Counted from the first letter of the stretch, positions 16,002-25,048 are shown. The stretch is 52,126 nt of DNA from Lachnoclostridium edouardi (GCF_900240245.1 NZ_OESQ01000001.1:3002786-3054911); one strand, 5' to 3'. Notes: a model not told the origin generated them from the sequence alone. Program-made: numbers and translations.

Positions 16002-17003
16002 ATGAAACAACTTTTTAATAAAGAAACAGGGATTTTTGTAGGGAAACAATTACTGCGCATGACTGTGCTTTTAGTGCTGGTAAGCGGGGCGGCCTTTTTC
16101 CTTTTGGCTGTGTCTCCCATAGATCCGTTAAAAACAAATGTAGGCCAGACGGCCCTGGGCTCTATGAGCCAGGAGCAGATTCACAGGCTGGAAGAGTACT
16201 GGGGAGTTAATACTCCTGCCATAAAGCGTTTTTTCTCCTGGCTTTTGGGAGCAGTGAAAGGAGATTTTGGCGTTTCTCTTTTATACCGCCGGCCTGTAAT
16301 GGAAGTAATCGGGGAGAAAATAGGCAATTCCCTGGGACTTTTAGCCGCAGCCTGGCTGCTGTCAGGGATTACAGGATTTTTTCTGGGAATCTTGGCCGGA
16401 AAGAAAAAAGGGGGAAAGGCAGATAAAATTATTACAGCCTACTCCCTGGTTATAGCCAGCGCTCCCGCCTTTTGGCTGGCCATGGTGCTTTTAATGGTAT
16501 TTGCAGTAAAGCTGCGGTGGTTTCCCATTGGCTTCAGCATTCCTGTAGGGGTAAGTCAGGAGGAGGTTGGATTGGCAGACAAGGTAATTCATGGATTTTT
16601 ACCTGCGGCCGCTTTAAGTCTTACAGGGATTTCCAATATTGCTATGCAGACAAGGGAGAAAATGGCCGCTGTTATGGAAAGCGACTATGCTTTGTTCGCC
16701 ATGGCAAGAGGGGACTCCCAGTGGTCTATAGTAAGGCGGCATGGACTTAGAAATGTAATACTGCCTGCCATGACTCTTCAATTTGCCTCTGTCAGTGAAA
16801 TTATTGGAGGTTCTGTTTTAGTAGAACAGGTTTTCTCCTATCCTGGATTAGGCCAGGCAGCAGTTACGGCAGGGCTGGGCAGCGACGTTCCTCTTTTATT
16901 GGGAATTACAGTTGTCAGCTCTGTGATTGTATTTTTAGGAAATCTGACGGCCAACGTGCTGTATCAGACAGTAGATCCAAGGCTTAGGAGGAGAAAAAGG
17001 TAA
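16002..17003 (+). CDS. ABC transporter permease, NikB/DppB type
   Basis: 333 residues with about six membrane helices. The N-terminal helix and SPIDPLKTNVGQ segment are typical of DppB/NikB. The EAA loop is visible as YALFAMARGDSQWSIVRRHGLRNVILPAM, given here as the core MARGDSQWSIVRRHGLRN, where it would contact the ATPases. It ends VDPRLRRRKR. It forms the membrane channel with the next gene's product; the stop TAA overlaps the next ATG (TAATG). Confidence 0.92.
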   Translation: MKQLFNKETGIFVGKQLLRMTVLLVLVSGAAFFLLAVSPIDPLKTNVGQTALGSMSQEQIHRLEEYWGVNTPAIKRFFSWLLGAVKGDFGVSLLYRRPVMEVIGEKIGNSLGLLAAAWLLSGITGFFLGILAGKKKGGKADKIITAYSLVIASAPAFWLAMVLLMVFAVKLRWFPIGFSIPVGVSQEEVGLADKVIHGFLPAAALSLTGISNIAMQTREKMAAVMESDYALFAMARGDSQWSIVRRHGLRNVILPAMTLQFASVSEIIGGSVLVEQVFSYPGLGQAAVTAGLGSDVPLLLGITVVSSVIVFLGNLTANVLYQTVDPRLRRRKR

Positions 17004-17854
17004 TGGGGGGAAAGGAAAATTGTAAATACAGTTTTGGGTGGAACAGCCGCATTACTTTGTGCCTGTTTATGGCTGTTTCTTTTATATTCCTCGCAACAAT
17101 TACAATTGTAGGCAGCGGCCTTCAGGAGCAGGCGTTAGCCACAGATTTTACCAGGAAGAATATAGGCCCCTGCAGAGAATATTTATTTGGCACGGACTGG
17201 ATGGGAAGAGATATGTTTTTACGAACACTGGCAGGTCTTTCTGTAAGCATCCGCATAGGAGGGCTGACAGCTTTAACCAGCGCGGTAATCGCCTTCTTAT
17301 TAGGCACGGCGGCGGCAGTCTTCGGCAGGAGGGCAGACGGTCTTATCTGCGGTCTTATTGATCTGGTTATGGGGATTCCCCACATTTTGCTGCTGGTGCT
17401 GATTTCTTATGCCTTCGGAAAAGGCTTTTGGGGGGTAATTATAGGAATCACCTTAACACATTGGACCTCCCTGGCCAGATTAATCAGAGGAGAGGTGCTG
17501 CAGCTAAAGGAAAGCGTATATATTAAAATCAGCCGTAAGCTGGGCCATAAGCCTTTAAAAATTGCTTTCAGCCATATGGTTCCTCATTTGCTGCCTCAGT
17601 TTATTACAGGCCTGGTGCTTTTATTTCCCCATGCAATTCTCCATGAGGCCAGCATCACCTTTTTAGGGTTTGGCCTGCCTCCGGAGCAGCCGGCAATAGG
17701 AATTATTTTATCTGAAAGTATGAAATATTTAGTGATGGGAAAATGGTGGCTGGCTTTATTTCCAGGCCTGCTTCTTTTGGCAGTGGTAATGACGTTTCAC
17801 CTTCTGGGACAGGGGCTTTTAAAGCTGCTTGATCCTGCCAGTGTCCATGAATAA
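17003..17854 (+). CDS. ABC transporter permease, NikC/DppC type
   Basis: 283 residues. The entry segment with FGTDWMGRDMFLRTLAGL is the DppC/NikC hallmark. The EAA-loop region is ISRKLGHKPLKIAFSHMVPH, and the last third contains SITFLGFGLPPEQPAIGIIL. It has five to six membrane helices. It partners the upstream permease, whose stop codon its start overlaps. The following ATPase gene begins 43 bases later. Confidence 0.92.
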   Translation: MGGKENCKYSFGWNSRITLCLFMAVSFIFLATITIVGSGLQEQALATDFTRKNIGPCREYLFGTDWMGRDMFLRTLAGLSVSIRIGGLTALTSAVIAFLLGTAAAVFGRRADGLICGLIDLVMGIPHILLLVLISYAFGKGFWGVIIGITLTHWTSLARLIRGEVLQLKESVYIKISRKLGHKPLKIAFSHMVPHLLPQFITGLVLLFPHAILHEASITFLGFGLPPEQPAIGIILSESMKYLVMGKWWLALFPGLLLLAVVMTFHLLGQGLLKLLDPASVHE

Positions 17855-17897
17855 AATAGTATTTTCAGGCGGTAAGGAGTTTACAGGGGAGTGACAA

Positions 17898-18836
17898 ATG
17901 AAGGATACAATATTAGAAGTAAAGAATTTTTCTGTGTCATTTACACAGTATGAAAAATGGTTCCACAAAATACAGCTGCCTGTAATCCGGGATTTAGATG
18001 TGACAGTTAAACAGGGAGAGATTACAGCTGTAGTAGGCTCCAGCGGGTCGGGAAAAAGCCTGCTGGCTCACGGAATACTGGGTCTGCTGCCTTATAATGC
18101 CGCCCTAGAGGGAGAAATATACCTGGAGGGGGAGCTTTTAAGCCAAAAAAGAAAAGAGGAGCTAAGAGGCAGTAAAATGGTTCTGGTACCTCAAAGCGTG
18201 TCATTTTTAGACCCTCTTATGAAGGTGGGAAAACAGGTGAGAAACGGAAAAAAGGATAGGCTGTCTGTAAATAAATCAAGACAGCTGCTTAACAGATACG
18301 GCCTGCCTGAAAATACAGAAAATCTTTATCCCTTTCAGCTGTCAGGAGGCATGACAAGAAGAATTATGATTTCCACGGCTCTTTTGGGAAACCCTAAACT
18401 GGTTATAGCAGACGAGCCTACGCCTGGACTGCATTTAAGCGCGGCCAAAAGAGTTTTAAGCCATTTTAGGGAAATTGCAGACCAGGGGGCGGGAGTACTT
18501 CTTATTACCCATGATTTAGAATTGGCTTTAAATGTAGCGGACCGGGTAACAGTGCTTTACGCAGGCACAGCTGTGGAGGAGGCAGATGTAAAGGATTTTG
18601 ATTCTCTGGAAACCTTGCGCCATCCATATACAAAAGCTTTGTACAAAGCCATGCCGGAGCACGGATTCTTTTCAGAGCCTGGAAATCAGCCTTATGTGAG
18701 AAATCTTCCTGCAGGCTGTCCTTATCAGGCAAGATGCAGCAGAGCAGAGGAAAGATGTAAAGGAGAAATCCCTGCTTTGTGGTATAATGGAGGCAGAGTC
18801 CGCTGTGTTTTGTATGGAAAGGAAGAAAACCTATGA
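17898..18836 (+). CDS. ABC transporter ATP-binding protein, NikD/DppD type
   Basis: 312 residues. Walker A GSSGSGKS, signature LSGGMTRR, Walker B LVIADEPT and the H-loop ITHD are all present, so ATP hydrolysis should be intact. The C-terminal oligopeptide/nickel-transporter extension has the Cys-rich CPYQARCSRAEERC motif. The last bases overlap the next gene's start (ATGA), indicating tight coupling with the second ATPase. Confidence 0.93.
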   Translation: MKDTILEVKNFSVSFTQYEKWFHKIQLPVIRDLDVTVKQGEITAVVGSSGSGKSLLAHGILGLLPYNAALEGEIYLEGELLSQKRKEELRGSKMVLVPQSVSFLDPLMKVGKQVRNGKKDRLSVNKSRQLLNRYGLPENTENLYPFQLSGGMTRRIMISTALLGNPKLVIADEPTPGLHLSAAKRVLSHFREIADQGAGVLLITHDLELALNVADRVTVLYAGTAVEEADVKDFDSLETLRHPYTKALYKAMPEHGFFSEPGNQPYVRNLPAGCPYQARCSRAEERCKGEIPALWYNGGRVRCVLYGKEENL

Positions 18837-19438
18837 AGCTGGAAGCGAAGGACATTTCATTTTCCTATGATAACGGAAACAGAATGATATTCAATCATTT
18901 GCACATTACAATTAAGCCAGGAGAAAGAGTAGGTTTGATTGCCCCCAGCGGCTTTGGAAAAACTACATGCTGTAAAATCCTGGCCGGATATGAAAAGCCG
19001 GACAAAGGCCAGGTTTTGCTGGGAGGAAAACCTTTATCTCACTATAAAGGATACTGCCCGGTACAGATGATCTGGCAGCATCCGGAGCTTTCAGTAAATC
19101 CCAAAAGAAAGATGAAAACAGTTTTACAGGAGGGGGACCGTGTAAATGACCAGGTAATAAGAGGGCTGGGAATTGAAGAGGGCTGGATGGAACGGTATCC
19201 CATAGAGCTTTCCGGAGGAGAGCTGCAAAGATTTTGCATAGCCAGAGCTTTGGGAGAAAGCACAAAGTTTATATTGGCAGATGAAATTACTGCTATGCTG
19301 GACTTAATTACAAGAAGCCAGATATGGAATTTTCTGGTGAAAGAGACAGAGGAAAGGCAGATTGGACTTTTAGCGGTCAGCCATTCTGAGGAGCTGCTGA
19401 AAAAAGTATGTACCAGAATTGTAAAGCTGCAGGAATAA
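18833..19438 (+). CDS. ABC transporter ATP-binding protein, NikE/DppF type (short)
   Basis: 201 residues. Walker A is APSGFGKTT, the signature LSGGELQR, Walker B FILADEIT and the H-loop AVSHSE. It lacks the C-terminal Cys-rich extension of DppF-type proteins, giving a minimal NikE-like subunit. The Walker B region has DEIT rather than the usual DEPT, as often seen in NikE-type subunits. Its start overlaps the previous gene, and the larB ribosome site AAGGAGG overlaps its stop codon, linking import and cofactor synthesis in one transcript. Confidence 0.9.
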   Translation: MKLEAKDISFSYDNGNRMIFNHLHITIKPGERVGLIAPSGFGKTTCCKILAGYEKPDKGQVLLGGKPLSHYKGYCPVQMIWQHPELSVNPKRKMKTVLQEGDRVNDQVIRGLGIEEGWMERYPIELSGGELQRFCIARALGESTKFILADEITAMLDLITRSQIWNFLVKETEERQIGLLAVSHSEELLKKVCTRIVKLQE

Positions 19439-19450
19439 GGAGGATGAACA

Positions 19451-20200
19451 GTGGATACAAGAGAGCTGTTAAATCTTGTAAGAGAAGGAAAAATATCAGT
19501 GGAAGAGGCGGAGAGGGAGTTAAAAGATCTGCCCTACAAGGATTTAGGATATGCCAAGCTGGATATACACAGAAAGCTGCGGTCCGGATTTCCGGAAACT
19601 GTTTTCTGCCAGGGCAAGCCGGATGCCTATTTAATCCAGATTTTTAAAACCTTATATGAAAAAAACGGACAGGTGTTGGGAACCAGGGCAAGTGCAGAAC
19701 AGTATGAGCTGGTAAAAACAGTGCTGCCTGAAATTACCTATGATCCTATATCACGGATTTTAAAAATAGAGGAGGAAAATAAAGAAAAGGAGGGCTGTAT
19801 TGTGGTGTGCACAGGAGGAACGGCAGATATTCCTGTAGCCGAGGAGGCCGCTCAGACAGCAGAATTTTTCGGGGCTCAGGTAGACAGAATTTACGACGTG
19901 GGAGTGGCCGGAATTCACCGTCTGCTTAGCCAGCGGCACAGGCTGGAAAAGGCCAACTGTATTATTGCGGCGGCAGGCATGGAGGGAGCTTTAGGAACCG
20001 TCGTGGCAGGGCTGGTGGAAAATCCTGTGATTGCTGTTCCCACCTCCGTAGGCTACGGAGCCAACTTTCACGGCTTGTCAGCTCTTCTCACAATGATTAA
20101 TTCCTGTGCAAACGGCATATCTGTAGTTAATATTGACAACGGCTACGGCGCAGGATATTTAGGCACACAAATTAATAGATTGGCGGTAAGGAAAAAATGA
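19451..20200 (+). CDS. larB: LarB, pyridinium-3,5-biscarboxylic acid mononucleotide synthase
   Basis: 249 residues. The C-terminal two thirds is a PurE-like carboxylase fold: VVCTGGTADIPVAEEAA, the DVGVAGIHRLL segment, AAGMEGALGTVVAGLV and VPTSVGYGANFHGLSAL. LarB carboxylates and hydrolyses nicotinic acid adenine dinucleotide to the biscarboxylated mononucleotide, the first step of nickel-pincer nucleotide synthesis. The start is GTG, chosen for AAGGAGG at 19437-19443 just upstream. Its end overlaps the larC start (ATGA). The placement behind a nickel importer and before larC and larE strongly supports the call. Confidence 0.95.
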   Translation: MDTRELLNLVREGKISVEEAERELKDLPYKDLGYAKLDIHRKLRSGFPETVFCQGKPDAYLIQIFKTLYEKNGQVLGTRASAEQYELVKTVLPEITYDPISRILKIEEENKEKEGCIVVCTGGTADIPVAEEAAQTAEFFGAQVDRIYDVGVAGIHRLLSQRHRLEKANCIIAAAGMEGALGTVVAGLVENPVIAVPTSVGYGANFHGLSALLTMINSCANGISVVNIDNGYGAGYLGTQINRLAVRKK

Positions 20201-21516
20201 AAAAAGAGAAAATTTTATATTTAGAATGTTACTCAGGAATCAGCGGAGATATGACAGTGGGAGCTCTCTTAGACTTAGGAGGGGACAAGGAGGGACTTTT
20301 AAAGGTCTTGAACAGCTTAAACATAGACGGATACCATCTTCATTTTGGGAGAAAGGAAAAATGCGGAATAGACGCATATGATTTTGATGTTCATTTAGAA
20401 AGCCACCACCATGATGATGACCAGGAGCATCACCATCACCACCATGATGATGGCCACGATCACAGCCATGATGATGACCATGCCCACAGCCACAGCCATG
20501 ATCACACCCACGATCACCACCACAGTCATTCCCATGTCCACAGAAATCTTTATGACGTAATGGAGATTATTAACAGAATGGATGGGAAGGATTCTGTAAA
20601 GGCAATGGTCGGGAAAATATTTTCCATAGTGGCTGAGGCGGAGTCTAAAGCCCATGGTCTGCCTGTGGAGCAAGTGCATTTTCACGAGGTAGGGGCAATA
20701 GATTCTATTATTGACATAGTAAGCGCTGCATATTTAATTGATTCTCTAAATGTGGATAAGGTAATTGTTTCTCCCCTGGCAGAGGGGACAGGCTATGTGC
20801 GCTGCCAGCACGGAGTTATGCCTGTGCCTGTGCCTGCTACGGCAAATATTGTAAAAGCCTATGAGATTCCTTTAAAGCTTACTGACAATCAGGGGGAAAT
20901 GGTGACGCCTACAGGAGCCGCCATTGCCGCCGCATACCACTGTAAAGAACAGCTGCCTAAGCTGTATTCTATTAAAAAAATAGGGCTGGGAGCAGGAAAT
21001 AAGGATTTTGAACAGGCCAATATTCTCAGGGCCATGATAATAGAAGAGACAGTTTCAGAAGAACAGGCCAAAGATCATACAAGTATGCAGGTTTTGGAAA
21101 CTAATATAGACGACAGCACAGGAGAATGTTTGGGATATGTAATGGACAGGCTGTTAGAGGCCGGAGCAGCAGATGTTTGGTATTCCCCTGTGTATATGAA
21201 GAAAAACAGGCCGGCCTGTACGCTTCATGTGCTTTGCAGAAAAGACCAGATGGAGGAAATGGAAGAAATTATTTTTAATGAGACAACAACCATTGGAATC
21301 CGAAGCTACAGTGTAAACAGAACAATTTTAGAAAGAAGAAATCAGATGGTGGAAACCTCCCTGGGGGAGGCAAAGGTGAAGCTTGCCGGTTATAAGGGAA
21401 AATACAGATGTTATCCAGAATATGAAAGTGTGAAAGAAATCAGCAGAAAAACAGGGCTGGGCTTTCAGGAGGTTTACCATATAGTAAAGGAAGCAGGCAG
21501 GAAATATGAAGGCTGA
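20197..21516 (+). CDS. larC: LarC, nickel insertase with a His-rich insert
   Basis: 439 residues in one continuous frame. In Lactiplantibacillus plantarum the homologue is made from larC1 and larC2 by ribosomal frameshifting; no shift is needed here. The N-terminus YLECYSGISGDMTVGALLDL and the block HFHEVGAIDSIIDIVSAAYL are family signatures. Residues 70-115 contain 24 histidines interspersed with Asp and Ser, a likely nickel store or buffer. LarC inserts nickel into the dithiolated nucleotide using CTP. It overlaps larB upstream and larE downstream (11 bases), so all three are co-translated. Confidence 0.95.
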   Translation: MKKEKILYLECYSGISGDMTVGALLDLGGDKEGLLKVLNSLNIDGYHLHFGRKEKCGIDAYDFDVHLESHHHDDDQEHHHHHHDDGHDHSHDDDHAHSHSHDHTHDHHHSHSHVHRNLYDVMEIINRMDGKDSVKAMVGKIFSIVAEAESKAHGLPVEQVHFHEVGAIDSIIDIVSAAYLIDSLNVDKVIVSPLAEGTGYVRCQHGVMPVPVPATANIVKAYEIPLKLTDNQGEMVTPTGAAIAAAYHCKEQLPKLYSIKKIGLGAGNKDFEQANILRAMIIEETVSEEQAKDHTSMQVLETNIDDSTGECLGYVMDRLLEAGAADVWYSPVYMKKNRPACTLHVLCRKDQMEEMEEIIFNETTTIGIRSYSVNRTILERRNQMVETSLGEAKVKLAGYKGKYRCYPEYESVKEISRKTGLGFQEVYHIVKEAGRKYEG

Positions 21517-22336
21517 TTATAAAGAAAAGCAAAAGCAGCTGATTCAGTATATGGAAGAAACGGCTAAAGGCGATATTTGCCTTGGATTTTCAGGAGGCGT
21601 AGACAGCAGCCTGCTTTTAAAACTGGCCTGCCAGGCAGCAAAAAAAACAGGAAAAAAGGTGTGGGCAGTTACCTTTGACACCAGGCTGCATCCTGCCTGT
21701 GACAGAGAAAACGCAGCGGCAGTGGCAAAGGAGCTGGGAGGCATACACATAGTTTTGTCTATAGATGAATTAGAACAGGAAGAAATCCGGCATAATCCGA
21801 TAAACAGGTGTTATCTCTGCAAACGTCATTTATTTACAGCTTTAAAATCATTTGCAGCAGAAAAAGGCTGCTCAGTTTGCATGGATGGAACTAATGAAGA
21901 TGATCTTCATGTTTACAGGCCGGGTATTAAGGCTTTAAAGGAACTGGGAATTGTTAGCCCCTTAGCAGAATGTAAAATTACAAAGGCAGAGGTGAAAGCT
22001 ATGGCGGCAGAATACAAAATCTCCTCCGCAAAAAGGCCTTCTACTCCATGTATGGCCACCAGGCTGCCCTACGGAGAGTTTTTAGATTATGATTTATTAG
22101 ACAGAATCGCCGCAGGGGAGGAGTTTCTGAAGAAATATACGAAAGGAAATATCCGGTTAAGGATTCATGGACCTGTAGCCAGAATTGAGACTGATGAAAG
22201 CCAGATGCAAAAACTTATGGATAAAAAAGGGGAAATTGTGAAAGGCTTAAAGCAGCTGGGATTTTCTTATATTACTTTAGATTTAGAATGCTTCCGCAGC
22301 GGCAGTATGGATGAAAATATAGATAAAAAGCTGTGA
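21506..22336 (+). CDS. larE: LarE, pyridinium-biscarboxylate sulfurtransferase (three-Cys type)
   Basis: 276 residues. PP-loop SGGVDSS at 29-35 binds ATP for AMP activation of the pyridinium carboxylates. Sulfur chemistry residues are C182 (in PSTPCMATR, equivalent to the sacrificial C176 of L. plantarum) plus C102 and C105 in RCYLCK. The L. plantarum enzyme, as I recall it, lacks the CxxC pair. Three-Cys LarE proteins are reported to carry a [4Fe-4S] cluster and to use external sulfide catalytically. This is the last gene of the operon; a new promoter for rpsO follows 25 bases later. Confidence 0.94.
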   Translation: MKADYKEKQKQLIQYMEETAKGDICLGFSGGVDSSLLLKLACQAAKKTGKKVWAVTFDTRLHPACDRENAAAVAKELGGIHIVLSIDELEQEEIRHNPINRCYLCKRHLFTALKSFAAEKGCSVCMDGTNEDDLHVYRPGIKALKELGIVSPLAECKITKAEVKAMAAEYKISSAKRPSTPCMATRLPYGEFLDYDLLDRIAAGEEFLKKYTKGNIRLRIHGPVARIETDESQMQKLMDKKGEIVKGLKQLGFSYITLDLECFRSGSMDENIDKKL

Positions 22337-22360
22337 TGAAAAGCTGTAAAAAAGAATGCT

Positions 22361-22389
22361 TTGACAAATCAGATTCCATATGTTATAGT
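22361..22389 (+). promoter_or_regulatory. rpsO promoter
   Basis: TTGACA (22361-22366), 17 bases, TATAGT (22384-22389). It gives a leader of roughly 90 bases before rpsO. The leader contains short complementary stretches (for example CCAA/TTGG around 22434-22448) that could host the S15 autoregulatory fold known in other bacteria; I could not resolve a known motif. Confidence 0.8.
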
Positions 22390-22487
22390 TGTTTGCGTAT
22401 GATTAAACGCCGATGCCCAGTGTCCTGGAATCTCCAACCGATCACTTGGTATACGGTCAGATTATTTTATTAAAGGAGGAAATCACA

Positions 22488-22754
22488 ATGATTTCAAAGG
22501 AAAAGAAGTCTGCTATTATTGCAGAGTATGGAAGAAAAGCTGGAGATACAGGTTCACCAGAGGTTCAGATCGCTATTTTAACAGCCAGAATCGCTGAATT
22601 AACAGAGCATCTTCAGAAAAACCAGAAGGATCATCATTCCAGACGCGGTCTTCTGAAAATGGTAGGACAGAGACGTGGTCTTCTGAATTACTTAAAAGAG
22701 AACGACCTGGAAGGATACCGTGCACTGATCGAGAAATTAGGAATCAGAAAGTAA
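22488..22754 (+). CDS. rpsO: 30S ribosomal protein S15
   Basis: 88 residues, the standard length. Family motifs include [38 protein letters not shown] and LLNYLK. It binds the central domain of 16S rRNA. The start is the ATG preceded by AAAGGAGG at about 22472-22479; the longer reading from 22413 has no ribosome site and would extend the conserved protein. It is followed by a hairpin and then pnp, the classic rpsO-pnp order. Confidence 0.97.
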   Translation: MISKEKKSAIIAEYGRKAGDTGSPEVQIAILTARIAELTEHLQKNQKDHHSRRGLLKMVGQRRGLLNYLKENDLEGYRALIEKLGIRK

Positions 22755-22765
22755 TACAACAGCTT

Positions 22766-22800
22766 AGGGTGGAGAGAAGTCAGCTCCACCCTACGTTTCG
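22766..22800 (+). terminator. Hairpin after rpsO
   Basis: AGGGTGGAG (22766-22774) pairs perfectly with CTCCACCCT (22784-22792), followed by ACGTTTCGTTTT. The T-tract is interrupted, so partial readthrough into pnp is likely. Confidence 0.7.
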
Positions 22801-22804
22801 TTTT

Positions 22805-22884
22805 GGCAGAGGAGACTTCCGGGACCGCTGAAGAGTCCAAAACAGGATTTTTTGGCCTGTTCAGTAGTTTCGGCGCCTTCTGCC
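22805..22884 (+). promoter_or_regulatory. Long imperfect hairpin in the pnp leader
   Basis: GGCAGAGG (22805-22812) can pair with CCTTCTGCC (22876-22884), CTGAA (22828-22832) with TTCAG (22860-22864), and AACAGG (22841-22846) with CCTGTT (22856-22861). The result is one elongated ~80-base stem-loop 49 bases before pnp. In Escherichia coli a pnp leader hairpin is cut by RNase III and then controlled by PNPase itself; a similar role here is inference. Confidence 0.5.
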
Positions 22885-22933
22885 TGAAAATTAAAAATGA
22901 AAAAGTAAGTAAAAAGTAGAAGGAGAAAAAAGT

Positions 22934-25048
22934 ATGTACAAGAGTTTTTCAATGGAACTGGCTGGCAGAACCCTTACTGTAGACATAGGCAGGGTGGCTG
23001 CTCAGGCCAACGGAGCAGCCCTGATGCATTATGGAGATACTGTTGTGCTGTCCACAGCAACAGCCTCTGCAAAGCCGAGAGAGGGAATTGATTTCTTCCC
23101 ACTGAGCGTAGAATTTGAAGAAAAATTATATGCAGTAGGTAAGATTCCAGGCGGTTTTAACAAAAGAGAGGGAAAAGCTTCAGAAAACGCTATTTTAACA
23201 GCTCGTGTTATTGACCGTCCTATGAGACCGTTATTTCCAAAGGATTACAGAAACGACGTTACATTAAATAACCTGGTAATGAGCGTAGATCCGGAGTGCA
23301 GCCCTGAGCTGACTGCAATGCTTGGCTCTGCCATTGCAACATGTGTTTCTGACATCCCGTTTGACGGCCCATGCGCTACTACTCAGATTGGCATGATTAA
23401 CGGAGAATTTATTATCAATCCTTCTAATGCCCAGAGAAGAGAGTCTGATATGGCTCTTACTGTAGCATCTACCAGAGAAAAGGTAATTATGATCGAGGCC
23501 GGCGCTAATGAGGTAGCTGAGGATGTAATGATCCAGGCTATTTTTAAAGCCCATGAGGTAAACCAGGAGATCATTAAATTTATTGATACAATTGTAGCAG
23601 AATGCGGCAAGGAAAAACACAGCTATGAAAGCTGCGCAGTGCCGGAAGAGCTGTTTGCAGCAATCAGCCAGATGGTTCCTCAGGAGGAGATGGAGGAAGC
23701 TGTATTTACAGACGACAAGCAGACAAGAGAGGGAAATATTGCTGCAATCACAGAAAAGCTGGAGCAGGCTTTTGCTGAAAATGAAGAGTGGCTGGCAGTG
23801 CTGGGGGAGGCTATTTACCAGTACGAGAAGAAAACAGTCCGCAAAATGATTCTGAAAGATCATAAGCGCCCAGACGGCAGAGGAATTACTGAGATCCGTC
23901 CTTTAGCTGCAGAAATCGACCTGCTGCCAAGAGTACACGGTTCCGGTATGTTTACACGGGGACAGACACAGATTCTTAACATCTGTACATTAGCTCCTCT
24001 TTCTGAGGCTCAGAAATTAGACGGATTAGATGAAAATGAAACATCTAAAAGATATATGCATCACTACAACTTCCCATCCTACTCTGTAGGTGAGACAAAG
24101 CCTTCCAGAGGACCGGGACGCCGTGAAATCGGACATGGAGCTTTAGCTGAAAGAGCGCTGCTGCCAGTGCTGCCAAGTGAAGAAGAGTTCCCGTATGCAA
24201 TCCGTACAGTATCTGAGACAATGGAATCTAACGGTTCTACATCACAGGCCAGCATTTGCGCTTCCACATTATCCTTAATGGCAGCAGGCGTGCCGATTAA
24301 GGCTCCTGTAGCAGGAATCTCCTGCGGCCTTGTAACTGGAGAGACAGACGACGACTATTTAGTTCTCACTGATATTCAGGGTCTGGAAGACTTCTTTGGA
24401 GATATGGACTTTAAGGTGGGAGGAACTCACAAGGGAATTACCTCCATTCAGATGGATATTAAGATTCACGGCCTTACAAGACCGATTATTGAAGAAGCTA
24501 TTGCAAAGACAAGAGAAGCAAGACTTTACATTCTGGATGAGATTATGAAGCCGGTTATTGGAGAGCCTCGCAAAGAGCTGAGCAAATATGCTCCTAAGAT
24601 TGTTCAGATTACCATTGACCCTCAGAAGATCGGCGACGTAGTAGGAAAACAGGGCAAGGTGATTAATAAGATAATTGAAGAAACAGGCGTTAAAATTGAC
24701 ATTTCAGACGACGGCTCCGTAAATGTGTGCGGAACAGACCAGGAAATGATCAATAAGGCTGTAAGTATCATTAAAAATATTGTTACTGATCTTGAAGTAG
24801 GAATGATTATGACCGGCAAGGTTGTCCGTGTTGTAAATTTTGGAGCATTTGTAGAGCTGGCTCCAAATAAGGACGGAATGATCCACATTTCCAGACTTGC
24901 AGATAAGAGAGTTGGAAAAGTAGAAGATGTAGTAAATATCGGCGATGAAGTAAAGGTAAAGGTAATTGAGATCGACCGTATGGGCAGAATCGCTTTAAGT
25001 ATTAAACCATCTGATTTGGAAGAAAAGACAGAGGAAACCCAGGAATAA
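22934..25048 (+). CDS. pnp: Polyribonucleotide nucleotidyltransferase (PNPase)
   Basis: 704 residues, standard size. Two RNase PH domains (about 1-230 and 310-540, with FFPLSVEFEEKLYAVGKIPG and RVHGSGMFTRGQTQ) flank a helical linker. The KH domain follows with IGDVVGKQGKVINKIIEETG, and the S1 domain with TGKVVRVVNFGAFVEL near 620-695. It degrades RNA from the 3' end with phosphate and works in RNA turnover. AGAAGGAG precedes the ATG. A strong terminator follows. Confidence 0.97.
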   Translation: MYKSFSMELAGRTLTVDIGRVAAQANGAALMHYGDTVVLSTATASAKPREGIDFFPLSVEFEEKLYAVGKIPGGFNKREGKASENAILTARVIDRPMRPLFPKDYRNDVTLNNLVMSVDPECSPELTAMLGSAIATCVSDIPFDGPCATTQIGMINGEFIINPSNAQRRESDMALTVASTREKVIMIEAGANEVAEDVMIQAIFKAHEVNQEIIKFIDTIVAECGKEKHSYESCAVPEELFAAISQMVPQEEMEEAVFTDDKQTREGNIAAITEKLEQAFAENEEWLAVLGEAIYQYEKKTVRKMILKDHKRPDGRGITEIRPLAAEIDLLPRVHGSGMFTRGQTQILNICTLAPLSEAQKLDGLDENETSKRYMHHYNFPSYSVGETKPSRGPGRREIGHGALAERALLPVLPSEEEFPYAIRTVSETMESNGSTSQASICASTLSLMAAGVPIKAPVAGISCGLVTGETDDDYLVLTDIQGLEDFFGDMDFKVGGTHKGITSIQMDIKIHGLTRPIIEEAIAKTREARLYILDEIMKPVIGEPRKELSKYAPKIVQITIDPQKIGDVVGKQGKVINKIIEETGVKIDISDDGSVNVCGTDQEMINKAVSIIKNIVTDLEVGMIMTGKVVRVVNFGAFVELAPNKDGMIHISRLADKRVGKVEDVVNIGDEVKVKVIEIDRMGRIALSIKPSDLEEKTEETQE

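Noticed and set aside
20395..20685. Minus-strand frame rich in Met, Val and Ile opposite the His-rich part of larC
   Set aside because: It is the antisense of CAC/CAT/GAT repeats, which gives a false hydrophobic peptide; no ribosome site.
20197..21516. Looked for a programmed frameshift in larC as in L. plantarum
   Set aside because: The gene is one uninterrupted frame of 439 codons.
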